A stretch of 64,000 bases of DNA from contig JAQGDQ010000214.1 in the NCBI GenBank assembly GCA_030141605.1, positions 292,001 to 356,000 on the forward strand, read 5' to 3'. Source of the DNA: Tubiluchus corallicola (lineage: Eukaryota; Priapulida; Priapulimorpha; Priapulimorphida; Tubiluchidae). A program made the position numbers and the translations under genes. Positions 36,201-48,600 of this stretch are shown one piece after another; the stretch's first letter is position 1; every line of letters starts with the position of its first letter. The notes under the pieces were generated by a model. The model did no database searches and was not told where the DNA came from. It saw nothing but the letters and a program-made list of their open reading frames with translations.

Positions 36201-38103
36201 AGATCAGAAGTTTATTTGAATTGCTACTTACTTATCAAAAATTATATAAACTAATTAAAAATGACACCATAATTCATTTCAAGTAAGTCTTTATGTATAT
36301 TGGGCGATAACTAATCACAGCTGATCTCTTTTGTTTAGTCCAAGTTTTGACGTGCCATGGCAAGATCCAGCTGGTAAAGTAATAATCTGTCATAAATGTG
36401 GTGTCCTCGGTCACAAGTCTACACACTGTCCACAGTTAATATCAGCTTCAGCATCAGAGAATGTGAGTAAATTGTTGTTAGTGATGGTGCAAACCTACAA
36501 CTAATTAAATTTGAAACTTAATCATGAAACATGGCAAATGTGAAGAAGTTTGAACATCCTGAATTTCAACCAGAGACCTGCTTAGATGCCTTGAACGCTA
36601 TACTGGGTAAGGCAATAGTCTAGTGGTCTAGAGGTCCCCGGTTCAAATACAGGCTGTATTCTAACTTTTCACATTTCTCGTTTTCTTAAATTTGGTGCCG
36701 AATTTGTGGAAAATGTATTTATTTGTAATTTTGTACCGTCAATAATACATATCTTGCTATCAAAATTATAAATAAATACTTTGTATTAAGTTTATCTGTG
36801 GCTTCAGGATTAGCATATTGGCAACTGGACTATTACTAGTTTTTCAAATTTTTAATATCTTTCAGACACTGACAGCTATGAAGCCAACAGAAAGCTCAAA
36901 TATTACTGTTCCTATAAGTACAATGCATCCGCCACGTTTCCACTCACATTATCATCCTACGCGTGGTATGTTTACGCGGTTTCCACGAGGGCATCTACGA
37001 AACACGGAGGACGTAACGTGCTTTAAGGTATTCACAATTTATTTTCTTGGTGATCACTAAATATAAAATGTTATTATTGTTTACTCAGCATAGCATACCT
37101 CCCATTTCGAGAAGTGATATCTCTGTTAACCGAGTGTCCAATTTAACAGTGTATTTGTTTGCCTTTCCTAAAGAGGCCCGAAAATAGTACTCAAGGAATT
37201 ATGGCTTTTTCAACTTTCTTTCATTATTTATATTTTATTTTATTTATTTAAAATTTTCCTCCATTTCAAATCAAGTATAAAATAATTGTTTACAAATTGC
37301 TGATGAGCTAATATTCATACATTACGTCCAAAATTGCATATGGTTGTTGTTTAATATGATGTATATGAAATGAACTAAAAGATGTCTAACAAAGTTTTGT
37401 GCAGAAAATCAACAAAGGACCTTGGACAAAATTATAATTAACTGTTTTACCATGTCAAATATGTCATTAGGCTGATAAAGAAAATCTTAGGTTTTCCAGA
37501 GGAATTGAACCCATGACTTTTGGATGTTCTAAACAGATGATGCATTTACAACAATTTAATTCCTACAGTCTCAGTCCGTAGTCTCCCACCAGGCCATTAG
37601 GATTACCTAGTTAATAAAATCCATTTTTTGGGAAAAGATATTCGGTTGTGATTGGGTCTAAGCTGCCCAGACAAAAAAAACTGCAGTTGATCTCGTTCAG
37701 TAACTGATAAGCAAATTAGTTGCAGAGTGTGCCAGTATTTATCATGTTGATGAAAGATCTGTAAACATTCAAATATGTTAACCACCTCTGTTGGTTCAGT
37801 GGCTCAGCGAGATGCATTTTGATCCTGTCACAACCATCAATACATACATAAGTACTGGGTGTTAGCCACTGAATTTAGCTGTCAGCTTGGAATTTGGAAT
37901 ATGCCAAAGTGAATACATAATAAAAGTGGCAACCTCAACAGTAAACTTTTGTTTGCTGGTACTTGTAGAAGCTTTTAATGCACATTAAACAATTTTTGTT
38001 TCAGTGTGGAGAACAAGGGCATTACGCAAATCGCTGTCCTAAGGGTCACCTAGCTTTTCTTAGTCCAGCTTTAGCTCAGACTGAGGAAATGCAGCCTTCA
38101 TAA
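33245..38103 (+). CDS. CPSF4: Cleavage and polyadenylation specificity factor subunit 4 (CPSF30), complete
   Basis: Nuclear CPSF subunit that, with WDR33, recognises the AAUAAA polyadenylation signal. Seven exons: 33245-33347, 34431-34634, 34952-35047, 35998-36091, 36339-36462, 36866-37027, 38005-38103; 882 bp, 293 aa, no frame break. It starts MQEIVAPVDHIKFDLEVALE, as in vertebrates (MQEIIASVDHIKFDLEIAVE). Five CCCH fingers follow: CIFFLRSACNKGAACPFRH, CKHWLRGLCKKGDLCEFLH, CFFFSKFNACSNKDCPFLH, CPWYDRGFCRHGPSCRHRH and CVNYLNGFCLEGKKCKYMH. Then come two CCHC zinc knuckles, CHKCGVLGHKSTHC and CFKCGEQGHYANRC, the second split by the last intron. It ends KGHLAFLSPALAQTEEMQPS; the vertebrate protein ends at about HLAFLSGQ. 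All zinc ligands are present. Vertebrate CPSF4 has one knuckle, while the insect orthologue (Clipper) has two. Confidence 0.97.
33385..33490 (+). repeat. tRNA-derived SINE-like fragment, copy A (CPSF4 intron 1)
   Basis: Contains a B-box-like GGTTCAAGT in GGTCCCTGGTTCAAGTGTAG followed by CTCACATTTCTTGTTTGGT. The same order occurs at 36595-36720. The copy looks truncated and decayed. Confidence 0.5.
36595..36720 (+). repeat. tRNA-derived SINE-like element, copy B (CPSF4 intron 5)
   Basis: An A-box-like TAGTCTAGTGG (36616-36626) followed by GGTCCCCGGTTCAAATACAGG (B box GGTTCAAAT) and then TTTTCACATTTCTCGTTTTC, shared with 33385-33490. The D-arm-like start resembles Glu/Asp tRNAs. It is not a functional tRNA because the cloverleaf cannot be closed. 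Confidence 0.55.
37480..37615 (-). repeat. tRNA-derived SINE-like element on minus strand (CPSF4 intron 6)
   Basis: The reverse complement has an A-box-like TGGCCTGGTGGGAGAC and, about 80 bases later, a good B box in CATGGGTTCAATTCCTCTGG. It has no acceptor stem, so it is treated as a SINE head rather than a tRNA gene. Confidence 0.45.
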
Positions 38104-39559
38104 AGGAGAATTTGCTTTATATTCGAATTACTTGTTTTATTACCATGTTGTATAATGTATATATTGGACTGGCTACGTCTTCTAGGTAATTTTTGGGTTT
38201 TTAAATAACCCCATGTATTTTTGTAGCCCACTGTACATTCATGAATTTGTAATACATGGTTTCAATGATCATTAGACTATCTTGGCTATCTTGATAATAG
38301 CTCAAAGAAATTATTATTCTGCTTGTTTGTCACTAATTTACGAGGTCTTTTGTGTTAATTTCTTTAGTGAAAACTAATGTTTTTGGTCTACAATCAGTTT
38401 ACTACTCTATTCTACAAATACAACAACAACTCAGTCATACATTTAGATGTTGTTTAGTGTTTTATTTTCACTAAAATAAAACTTAGCCCATTAATTAATT
38501 TTTTATACAAACATTGGTTGGAATAGTGTGTACAATATGCAATAATTATATGTACAACATTGTACATATTCACCAACTTGGCAGTAAATTGACAAAGATT
38601 ACAGGTCGAAACAAAATTAGAACAGGTGTGGATTATCCAACTACCGACAGGAAACAGCACAAGCAGTAACATAACAATAACGTATCAGTAACTTACAGGT
38701 TAACCATAAACAAACACGATTTATATACAAGATAGCAAAAATTAAATTAAATTGTAAAAATCACATAGATAGAAAACACAATGAAGGCAGCAGCTAGTTC
38801 AGCACTATACATTATTATTTACATTTTTAACATGTAATTCAAATTATCAGCACAACCAGTCAAATGCGCTATGTACAGTTTAAGAACAAGGTGTGTAAAG
38901 TGATTCATTATGATTAGCAATTGGCATATTGACACACAAATGCACCTTGTAATGAAAAGTAGTACGACCCAAAAATGCAATGTAAGTTAATAACCTGGGT
39001 GGATAGCATAGAAGCCAGTTCCTTTCATAGATTTAAAATTACTATCAGGTTATATTTATGCCAGAAATCATTTTATAGCATTTAAATTGTTATTAAACAT
39101 CTGAAGGATCACACTAGGACAAAACATATTGTTTCTCGAAAAGTTGTACTTGAAAAGAATCTAACTACAGCTAGCACAAAACATTGTTGGCTCATCTAAA
39201 TTTGTTATATTGAAAAAAAAAGAAAAACACTTATCACCAGACAGTGGCTTTGCTTAAGGGCCGATTTCCAAAATTTCAGGCAAAACTTGCATGTAAAAAT
39301 CGACATTTCAATAAAAAAAGGCACGTGACTTCTGCTATTTCAATATTCACTTACTATCTGAGTATCAATTGTGAGCACTCAATAAACAGAACTTGACCTA
39401 ATAGACACTGAAATAAATTCTGGAAACCAGATGCTCTTCACATGACGAAGAAAATAAAAAAATACTCGTGGAAGTTTGTTTTAAGTTTGTGCATAGAATG
39501 GTTCTAATACAGGGCCCTCAGTGAATAGGAATATACGTGCGAGTTCCCGATCATATCCT
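38104..39559. other. Convergent 3' region of CPSF4 and Caskin
   Basis: Holds the two 3' UTRs and the shared polyadenylation element. No other gene or repeat is recognised. The frame at 38454-38672 (-) is not supported. Confidence 0.6.
38461..38480. promoter_or_regulatory. Back-to-back polyadenylation signals for CPSF4 (+) and Caskin (-)
   Basis: TTTATT (38461-38466, AATAAA on the minus strand) and AATAAA (38475-38480, plus strand) lie 8 bp apart in a near-palindrome. I saw no other canonical hexamer in the expected orientation between the two stops (38103 and 39560). The 3' UTRs would be about 0.4 kb and 1.1 kb. Confidence 0.6.
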
Positions 39560-39665
39560 TTAGGCGGAAAGTTCTTCAAAGGATGACAAAGCTGCATCTA
39601 ATTCATCTGTGAGGTGGGATAACATATCACCGATATCATCCCATGCATCAAGCTTGCCTACTGAC
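39560..39665 (-). CDS. CASKIN: Caskin last exon with conserved C-terminal helix
   Basis: Encodes [33 protein letters not shown] and stop TAA at 39562-39560. Human Caskin ends [21 protein letters not shown]. The extreme C-terminal conservation is a diagnostic feature of the family. Confidence 0.93.
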
Positions 39666-42600
39666 CTAAATAAAACATAGCAAGTATTAGCATTAAAAAT
39701 CGAGGCAAATAACTTAAAATAAGACCATTACAAGTTGTTGTTGCTATATAACAATTAATTTGTTAATTGGTAATGCCAGATTTAAAAAGAATAGAAAGAA
39801 AAGTAATTATTAATGGGAAGAATTCTAAAAATGGACTTCTCATCTACAAACCTGCTACGTTTTTGACCAATCGCCTGAATTGTATAACAGATAGTAATGT
39901 GAGCAGTATTGACTTTACTGTCAAAAACCATATTTGCTAAGGTTATTGAACATGCTAGAAAACACTGGAATTATGAATACAGTTAATTACAGTTACTTTC
40001 GTAGAATTTATTCCTCCCAAATATGGCAGACAGTATTAGAAAATTACCCTTGTGAAGTATTCATGACGGAATTCCGATCACCATTATCATCTTTCGCTGT
40101 GCTGTTAACAAGGTGGGGCTTAGGAGGCGGTACTTTCTTTCCTAGTGGTACTGAAAAATAATATAATTTACAACCACTTAAATAAAATATAATTTAATTC
40201 TTGAACAAGTTTTACATGAAATACTCAGCTGGCATTCAGACTCCCCAGTTAATGTGTTTCATTTGACGTAGCTTATTAGGATTGTTTTCAATAATTTTCA
40301 TACAAGAAGCCATAGTTCAATGATATGTCTTGCTAGCAGCCTATTACTGTTTATAATATGCTCTAAATTTACCTTTTGGTTTTGGTGAAGCTGTCGGGCG
40401 AGCCAGAAGGGCGGGTTTTGTTGGCACAACAGGCGGTTTCACTGGTTTGATAGTAGCACTTCCATGACCGTTAATAGGCGTAATGTCAATATCACTTATA
40501 TCTACACCGACGGCAGTCAAATCAGGTTTATTTTGTTTCTGGGCTAATTTTATTGTTCCCACGTTTTCGTTTGCAAATGGAAGCGTATTAGAGTCGGTAC
40601 TGCATATAGACAACGAAGATGTTGTCGTTTCATTGTTATGAAGTTTAGATTGTATTTCTTCTACAATGGATCCTTTGCCACTGTCTATACTGGTTAGAGA
40701 TGCGCGATCAGCACCATCACGGCTAGCGATAACGTCCAGTAATGATGAATGACATGTGCGATCAGTCGATTGATTATCACGCATAGACTTATTGCTAAAC
40801 TGAGCAGCTAGGGTTTTAACACAGGCACGTTGTTCGTGATTTTGCACTGCAGCGTCTGATTCAGAAACTTTCAGTTCAGGTTTCTGACCAAAATCCTTGA
40901 GTCGTTGTGTTTGGTCTGCAGATTCAGTTTCGGAACCAGCTAAATCACTTTTGCCAGAAATATGGCTATCCGTCCGTTTCGGAGGGGGCGGCGGGGGTTG
41001 TTTCTTTAATAAGCCTTTCAAAGGTGAAGCACAATGTCTCACAGGGGAACTGATTATATGACTATTAATTTCGTTTCGCTCAGAATTTGATTTCATATTC
41101 TCACACGAATCTTCTTCTGGTAGTATTATCATATCACTTGGCAGCTCGCGACTGCTTCTCTTCGTCTTAGCTATGATTTTTGCCACTGGTCTCGGTCGTT
41201 GAGAAATCGGAATCACGACTGCTGATGGTCGAGGAACAACAAGTTCAATCGTATTCGTACTCGGGGCGTTTTCCTCAATTTCTGGACTACTTTCATACGC
41301 CCTGTCATCAAAAATAGCGGAATGAGCCAGTTGGTTGGCTGACGAGTAACCATCATCGTCAGCACCACCGCTGCCACCACTTCCGCCGCTGCCACCGCTG
41401 GAGCGGGACATTTGACTCAAACGTCCAGAGCTAGAAATGTCCCAATCAACAGCCTGAAATAAACACATAACTAATAAAATAACTGTTTAACATACTATAT
41501 CAGATAAATTAAAAGTTATTTTATGTATGGGAGTTGCCACTAACCTCGAGGGAAGCTCGCTTGTACAAAAATCCTTCTTTAGGAGGCGACTGTTGGAAGG
41601 TTTTAAACTCCGGTACATTGACGTTTTCTGTAGATGGAGAGCTGATGGGCTTGGGCTTGGAAACTATTTTGATCTCTCCGGCAGAATAGGGTTGAATTGT
41701 CACACCATCCGTTAGCTGCAGGTTGCCTGGAACTGAAAAATTTAATTCACAATTTTAATTTTTGGAGCCCATGCAGTGACAAATTTATACCTTCATCCCC
41801 TAATTGTCGACTCCAGTACTTTAAGCACTTCGCACAGAAGATATAAGAAACCAGCTTGCAAAACTGCAACATTCATGGGAAATATCCTTCTCCCATGATG
41901 TGCATTTTTCTCGAGAAAACGATACATGTATGGTGGTACGATCATGCCAAATCAAAACAATGAGTAATGAGATATGAACTACCAAAACGTGCATTACCTT
42001 AAATGCAACCCCAAATGCCTTAAAAGATAACATGCAGTAATAATTAATCATCTGTAATAACACTAATGTCATTTAGCAGGTGTTTTCTAAATACCAGCCT
42101 GTCATTTATTCCTTTCCAAAGATTTCTATATATTAGAAAGACAGAAACTTGCAACCTAGAGATCAATTAACACTGCTATTTTATGTCTAATGAAAAAACA
42201 TTGACCTCCCACTGATGCAGGTAGCAGCAGTACTCAAACTTTATAAGAACTTGGTTTGGGCATTTATATACATATTCTTATTAATTCTTATAAAAACATT
42301 AGTTCTCAAATGAAAAAGAACGGTACATACTAGGAGAGAGACCAGAAGACAATATTTCACATGACTTTGGTCTGGACTCTGATGTTGACATTGAAGATAC
42401 TCGTTTGCCTGCCCGCAGGTCCTTCAGTCTCTTCACTGCTAACATCATTTTCTTTTGATGACCTACGAACAGACCGATAAACATCAAAATTTTGAAACAA
42501 AATGAGTTAAAGCAATAAGACTTAATGTCAGTAACAACAATGCGCTACATTTTACTGGAAGTTAGAGTCGCAATAATATGATGACATATCATGTTACCCA

Positions 42601-45600
42601 GTTTTCTGATTCCAATTTCTTCTAAGTCTTCCCAGGAGAGGTCAATTACTTGTTCCAGTGTACCATATCCCTGATTCCTCAGTGTTTCATAGTACTGACA
42701 CAGTCCCAGCACCCTTAGCCATTCTCCAATATCCTCCTGGTAAAATAATAGATGAGGCCGTGTAGTCAAAAGATCAGCTATAACTTTTTGAAAATACAAA
42801 AAAACTTCTAATGCATGTGAACATTATATGCTGGCAGTCAATACTTAGCGTATGGAACATGTTTACTTACAGGCATGTACTCTGGAATACCGTCAGGAAT
42901 GTTAAGTTTTGATATTTCAGCTTTTAACCTCTTCCTATGGCCTGGCTTTGTTATGCCTATAGCAGTCATATCCTAGAAAGTCACAAATATAAATATTATT
43001 AACTTCTTTGCATAAACCTTTAAGGGACACACGTTTAATCAGAATTTATCACATCATCCTGTTAAATACAAAAGTTTCCGCTTTATCCTATGACTGTAAC
43101 TAGGTTAGGCTAAGTACCTCTGGCGTCATTCTGGTTATTGTATGCATGTCATAACCAGTTTGCACAAAATTCTGGAAGTATTCTTCAAAACGTATATCAG
43201 CTAACCAGGAGCTCATAACTTCAGTGTCCTGTAAAAGCAGAAATCAAACTAAATGGCAAGCGTGACTGTAAAAAAGTAAGGAACATGAAAAGTAGTTAAG
43301 TGGACAGTTTATATAAAGCATTTCCACATTGACAAACAGGTTGTTAATTAGCAAAAGTGCAAAATAAGAATTTTTTGAGAAAGATACACTAATGGGGGGC
43401 ATATAATGACTTTCAGAAAATAAATCACATTTTTAGAACACAGCGTAATGGTAAAACAACAACAGCTATTATTAAACTATAGCACACTGTATGCGGAAAA
43501 CTTGGAATCTGATTTCACTCGCAGTTTCCTAGAAAACCGTGTTAGTAGAAGGAATATCAGCCGTAAAATTCTTTTAGAAAATTGAACAATTTCGTTTGAC
43601 TGAAACACAATTTATCGGCTTTAACCTTCCCTAGTGAAAACCATTTCAGATAACCGCTCACACTTAGTATCCATAATTTACCAAAGCACCACAAAAATGT
43701 AAATTTAATGTAACTCTGCTTTATTAGTATAGTTAACAGCAGCCATTTAAAAAGTTGCCGGATGAGAGCCAGACAATTGTCTACAGTATTTCACAGTTTC
43801 TTAATGTTAAATTCAGTGTCACGTGAAGAAATGCTAGCCAGAAAGGACAACATCAAGTTAGCTTACAAAATGCATTGTAATTGCTGTATTAAACGTGTAA
43901 AAACTACGATTTTTAATACCCAATTTAGAGTAGAAGATAGGTTTTTTCTAGGGTATCTAATGGCCAAGCGCAATAAATAGCCAAACCAAAGCAAGTGTGT
44001 CATAATAATAAACGAAATTCGTTAAATTTTGGTAAGCATCGAGCAACTACCTGCATGCCTGCATCAAAGAGCTCGGCTACATTGACTACACTAGAATAAC
44101 CGCTCTCTTCAAGCCTGTCCAAACTTCCCATACTTGAGCTAGAGCAACTGTGGTAACTTTGCCTGCCAGAATCGTAGCCGTGTGACAAGAGTCGATGTTG
44201 TATGCCCGTAAATGCAGCAGGCTGAAAACAGAAACAATTTATAATGATTTTCCAAAATTATAAGAGCAAGTTTCACAAGAATTGCAAAATAAGCAGATCA
44301 GAGACATTATGCATACCTACAATAAAGCAATTTACATGTAGTCCTCGAGCCAGACCCCAAAATATCACGAATTGGTACCGCCTAAAAGAACAACACCTAC
44401 CATCTAAAAGCCCTATACTTGCAAACAATGAAACCACATGACAGACCTTCTCCATTCACAGCTTAGCGGCAAGAAACACATTTCAACAAACACATTTTAG
44501 CCCTTAAAACAGATATGGTTAGCAGAACTTAAGGGTAGGGCAAGTGCAAAAATCAATTTCTCCACAACCAATGGGTCTCTTCCAACATGCGACCCCTCAA
44601 AATGTTGACCTTAGCGAGTCCTATATTTCTGTACAAGTCACATAAGGCTTGTTGGAATTTGGTCAACAATGGTCAAAAGGGATTGAATTTCAGCAAAATA
44701 ATGAAAAATTGCTCGCCTTTACACTAGAAGCACAAAACTTTGCACAAAGCAAGGACTCGTCATGTTAATTAATTATGCATATAGGGCTAATCCATAATCA
44801 TTCACTATGACTATCATTTTCAATATGGCCCCCAGTAGCTTAAGAAAGCAAGCAGTTCAGGTAATCGAAATCAGTCATCAGATTTTTTTTTAAATATTGG
44901 AGGAGGATGTATGTTGATCAGCTTTAATGGACCCCAGTTATCAGAATTTCAGAAAATCCTGGAAGATAATGTAGCTTAAATAGCTTAAGGTATGGGCCAA
45001 AGACAGATTATTTATAAGACTGCTTAAAGGAATGTAAATTTTGATGAACATGCTGAAACTGCCATTGTGTTGTTACCTACCTAACCTGTGAGAAAAGACT
45101 AAAAAGGTAGACTCAGCCGAGAGATGGCAGCCAATTTGATAATAATTCACAGACAAAACAATGAGAGATTTCGTACAAAAGTAATGATGCTAACCTTTTG
45201 GTACACTGTACTCCCGCTTCCGCTGTCTAAACTGGTTATGCTGTTTCGTTGGCTATCGGCGGGACTGTTGTCGTTGCTGGCAGCAGGACTGTTCGCTCGT
45301 TCAGCTGCCTCACGGTTAAATGGAAAGAGTGGCTGCGTTCGATCATATAACGCAGTATGTTTGTGTGGCACGTAAGGATCTGTTAAAAAAAGTAAATATT
45401 AATTTTCTTAAATAGATGTACTCAGACATAATTAGTACAGGTGAGCGTTCTCTACCAAAAAGCGAATTCGCATCGAACCAAATTTCAGTATTTGAAATTC
45501 GAATAGAGTTTGAAACATTTTCGAACTACCAGTAAAAAGTAGTCTCACAAAAATGCTGCACATTGCTCGATTTTGCTCTGCAGTAAAACCACTGATAATT

Positions 45601-48600
45601 TGTTTAAAAATTGTGCGCAGAAATCATCGCTAAACTGCGCTAACTGCATGATGTTTCAAACGTTTTAATGATAACGAACGTATGTGGTTGAAGCGCTGAA
45701 TTAATTTTAGGCTTGAAGCAAATTCGAACTAAAAAAAGTCCTTCGAAACTAATGGGCTGCAAATTTTTGGTATTAATGCTAGTGGCAGGACCGAAACCTG
45801 GCTCATTTTTAATGATAGCCTTCCAAGATGCGAGAAATGTCTTAGCCACGGCCACAAATGTATAACACATTAGGGGATATGCCACCCTACAGCATACAGA
45901 ATTAGTTTTGCTAGTGGTAACATATCCAATCTTAGCATGGCTGGCACTATTTAGCTTCACAGCTAATTACACTCATTGTGACCCAGTGATTATTAAGCTT
46001 CTCCTCTCATGTTTAATTAAGATAAATAAAAGCATTCGAAATACGGGTACTAAGAAAACACAAATACCTATATCTTACAAAAGTGGCAGCAATACTAACT
46101 CATCTCTGACACCATTTACATACATTTATCACATGTCTAGCTGCCAGGCTAAATAACGGTCAACAACACAATATCAACAATTCCAGTTTCCAAATTTAGT
46201 GCCAATCAACAATGTCTAATATATATGATTATAAAATAAAGAAATAAAAATATCCCCTCAACCTAACTTACTTAACGAATGATTTCCACTCAAGTGGTAC
46301 AGCCAGGAGAAACTTGATATCGTGTATGGACCACGTGACGTATTCCCTCAATTACTTTTCATTTTGGTAAACTACAAATCCTTAGTCAACACTTCTACTT
46401 AATAAAAATTAACTCCCTTGGAGACAAAATTCATAAATGAAAATCTTCCCAGTTTTGAGGTTACCTGGCGTTTGTGCACGACCACTTTCAATAATCTCAG
46501 CCGAGCGAGGATGACTAGTGAAATTAACATTGAGTGACAAGCGGCCGTGAGAGTGTGAATACGGCATCTGATGTGGAGTAGAAGGAGGCACAGGACTTGA
46601 CATCTCTTTTTTATTTAGAAAATCTGCAAAATGGAACACAAATATTTTAATAGTTTCACCTACTGAAAAGCAAATTATAAGGAGCTTCAACATACATTTA
46701 ACGAAGACACACGTTAAACAGACAACGTTGTGTAACTGAAACCTAAAAATAAAGGTAATTACAAAAATGAGTTACATCAGGCTGTGCAAGTGAAGCGTAA
46801 CAGAAAATTAAAATATCCAACAGTCAGTATTTAAAGTGTCCATAAACTCATGATTTTGAGTTGATAAATTCACAATGAAACACATAAATGAGCCAAAATT
46901 AACATATTAGTTATTATGCAACAACATAGCTGCCAAGTATGATGACTTGTTTTCAATAGTATCTCTCTTCTTCTTACATCTCAATTCTAATAATATCCCA
47001 CAGCAATCGATTAATTACCACAGATCATGTTTGCTTTGCTGTCTCCAACAGCAATAAGTTCTTTTCCTGTTTGGAGTAATAGTGAGCAATGCTCTACTGG
47101 TTTTCATTAAACTTCAGCCGAAATAAAACTAAAAAGGTGCAACAAAATAATGTGCAATGTTCCCATTAGGTGAGTATTGTTTTGAAGATTGACAGAAGAG
47201 AAGACAGCAGACTATTGACTCCAGACAGCATATTGGATACCACTCCACTAATATGTATGATGTTAAGTTTACATCACTGAATACAGACCATCAAAATTTA
47301 TCCAATAACAGGAAAAGGATGTGCCATTAAGAACAAGGTGCCTCGATATTTCCTTTATTTGCTGTATGGCAGCAAGGTATAAGTATAGGTATTAGCTGAA
47401 ATTCAAACTAAGTTGTGGAAGTTTTATAAGATGACATTTATTGAGATATCTGTGCTTACGAAAGACTATGAAACAATCTCAAAATGGCTGCGATTTTAGC
47501 AAATTATGCATTGATTCTTATTGGTGGACTAGTTTCAACTCTTTATCGATCAAATGGTAAGATGAATTATCTACTTTTTAAAATTATTTCAACAAAGTTG
47601 TTTTACAAATAATGGAACGGAAGTAAAAGCAATAAATTATTGATTACCGCTGATTTTTAGGAGAAGAACTACCAAGCTATCAATGTGATGCAGAAAAGAT
47701 TCGGGCCGGGGATGACTGGATGCGAACGATCGATACGCGCCGAAGTCCGACTGGGTACATAGAGTCTCCAAATTTTCCAAGTAATTATGTCAATGCTATG
47801 ACACCAAAAGGAATCAGGATAAAAGGGTTAGGCCACTCATCATGCACATGGCTTATAATGGGGAATCGTATAAGCTTTGATGTGGTGGATTTCCAACTTG
47901 AAACGCCAAAACAGTCTGGTACAAAGGCATTTTGTAAAGATTATTTTCAGATCGACCAAGGGCAAAGGTTCTGTGGAAGCAGCATAAACATGACTGGACT
48001 CAGCCAGTACACTGCTCCAGTGATGATCCACTTTTTCGTGGATGATTCTAAGATAGGAAGAGGTTTCCGCATAAAATATAATGGTAAGAAGCACAAGTGT
48101 TACATAAAATGACAGAAAATTCAAAGTCACTTTAAATTCAACATAAGAGTGATGGTTAGAGCAATTACAAAAACATGACTTTAACATGTACAGAAATTTT
48201 TATATTTTGCAGAAGAAAAACAGACACCTTTGACAGGTCCCACTAAAGATACATCAGTTGATGCTCTTACAGAATCTCCAGACCTGACTGAAACTCCTGT
48301 TAATGAGGCATCATCATCAGGTACGATTTACTTGTAGTTAAAGGAAAACAGGACCCAAACTCAAACTATAGGTGAAAACAATCTACTGTATAGAATATTG
48401 AAAGGGAACATACTACTTTTTTCAAGAACGACTTACGTGAAAGAGTTATTGGCAGAGAAATGTAATTTCACGTTTGTGCCACTAGTTCTTGGCCATGCAT
48501 GTTACCATTCACTATAGTTAGAAGGGCACTAGTATCAGTGTTTAACGTGCACAAAAACAGGTGCTGTACCTCTCAGTTCAGAGGTGTTCCGTTGTGATTC

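Noticed and set aside
43762-43980. 72-codon plus-strand frame in a Caskin intron
   Set aside because: No homology, no splice sites, length within chance for this composition.
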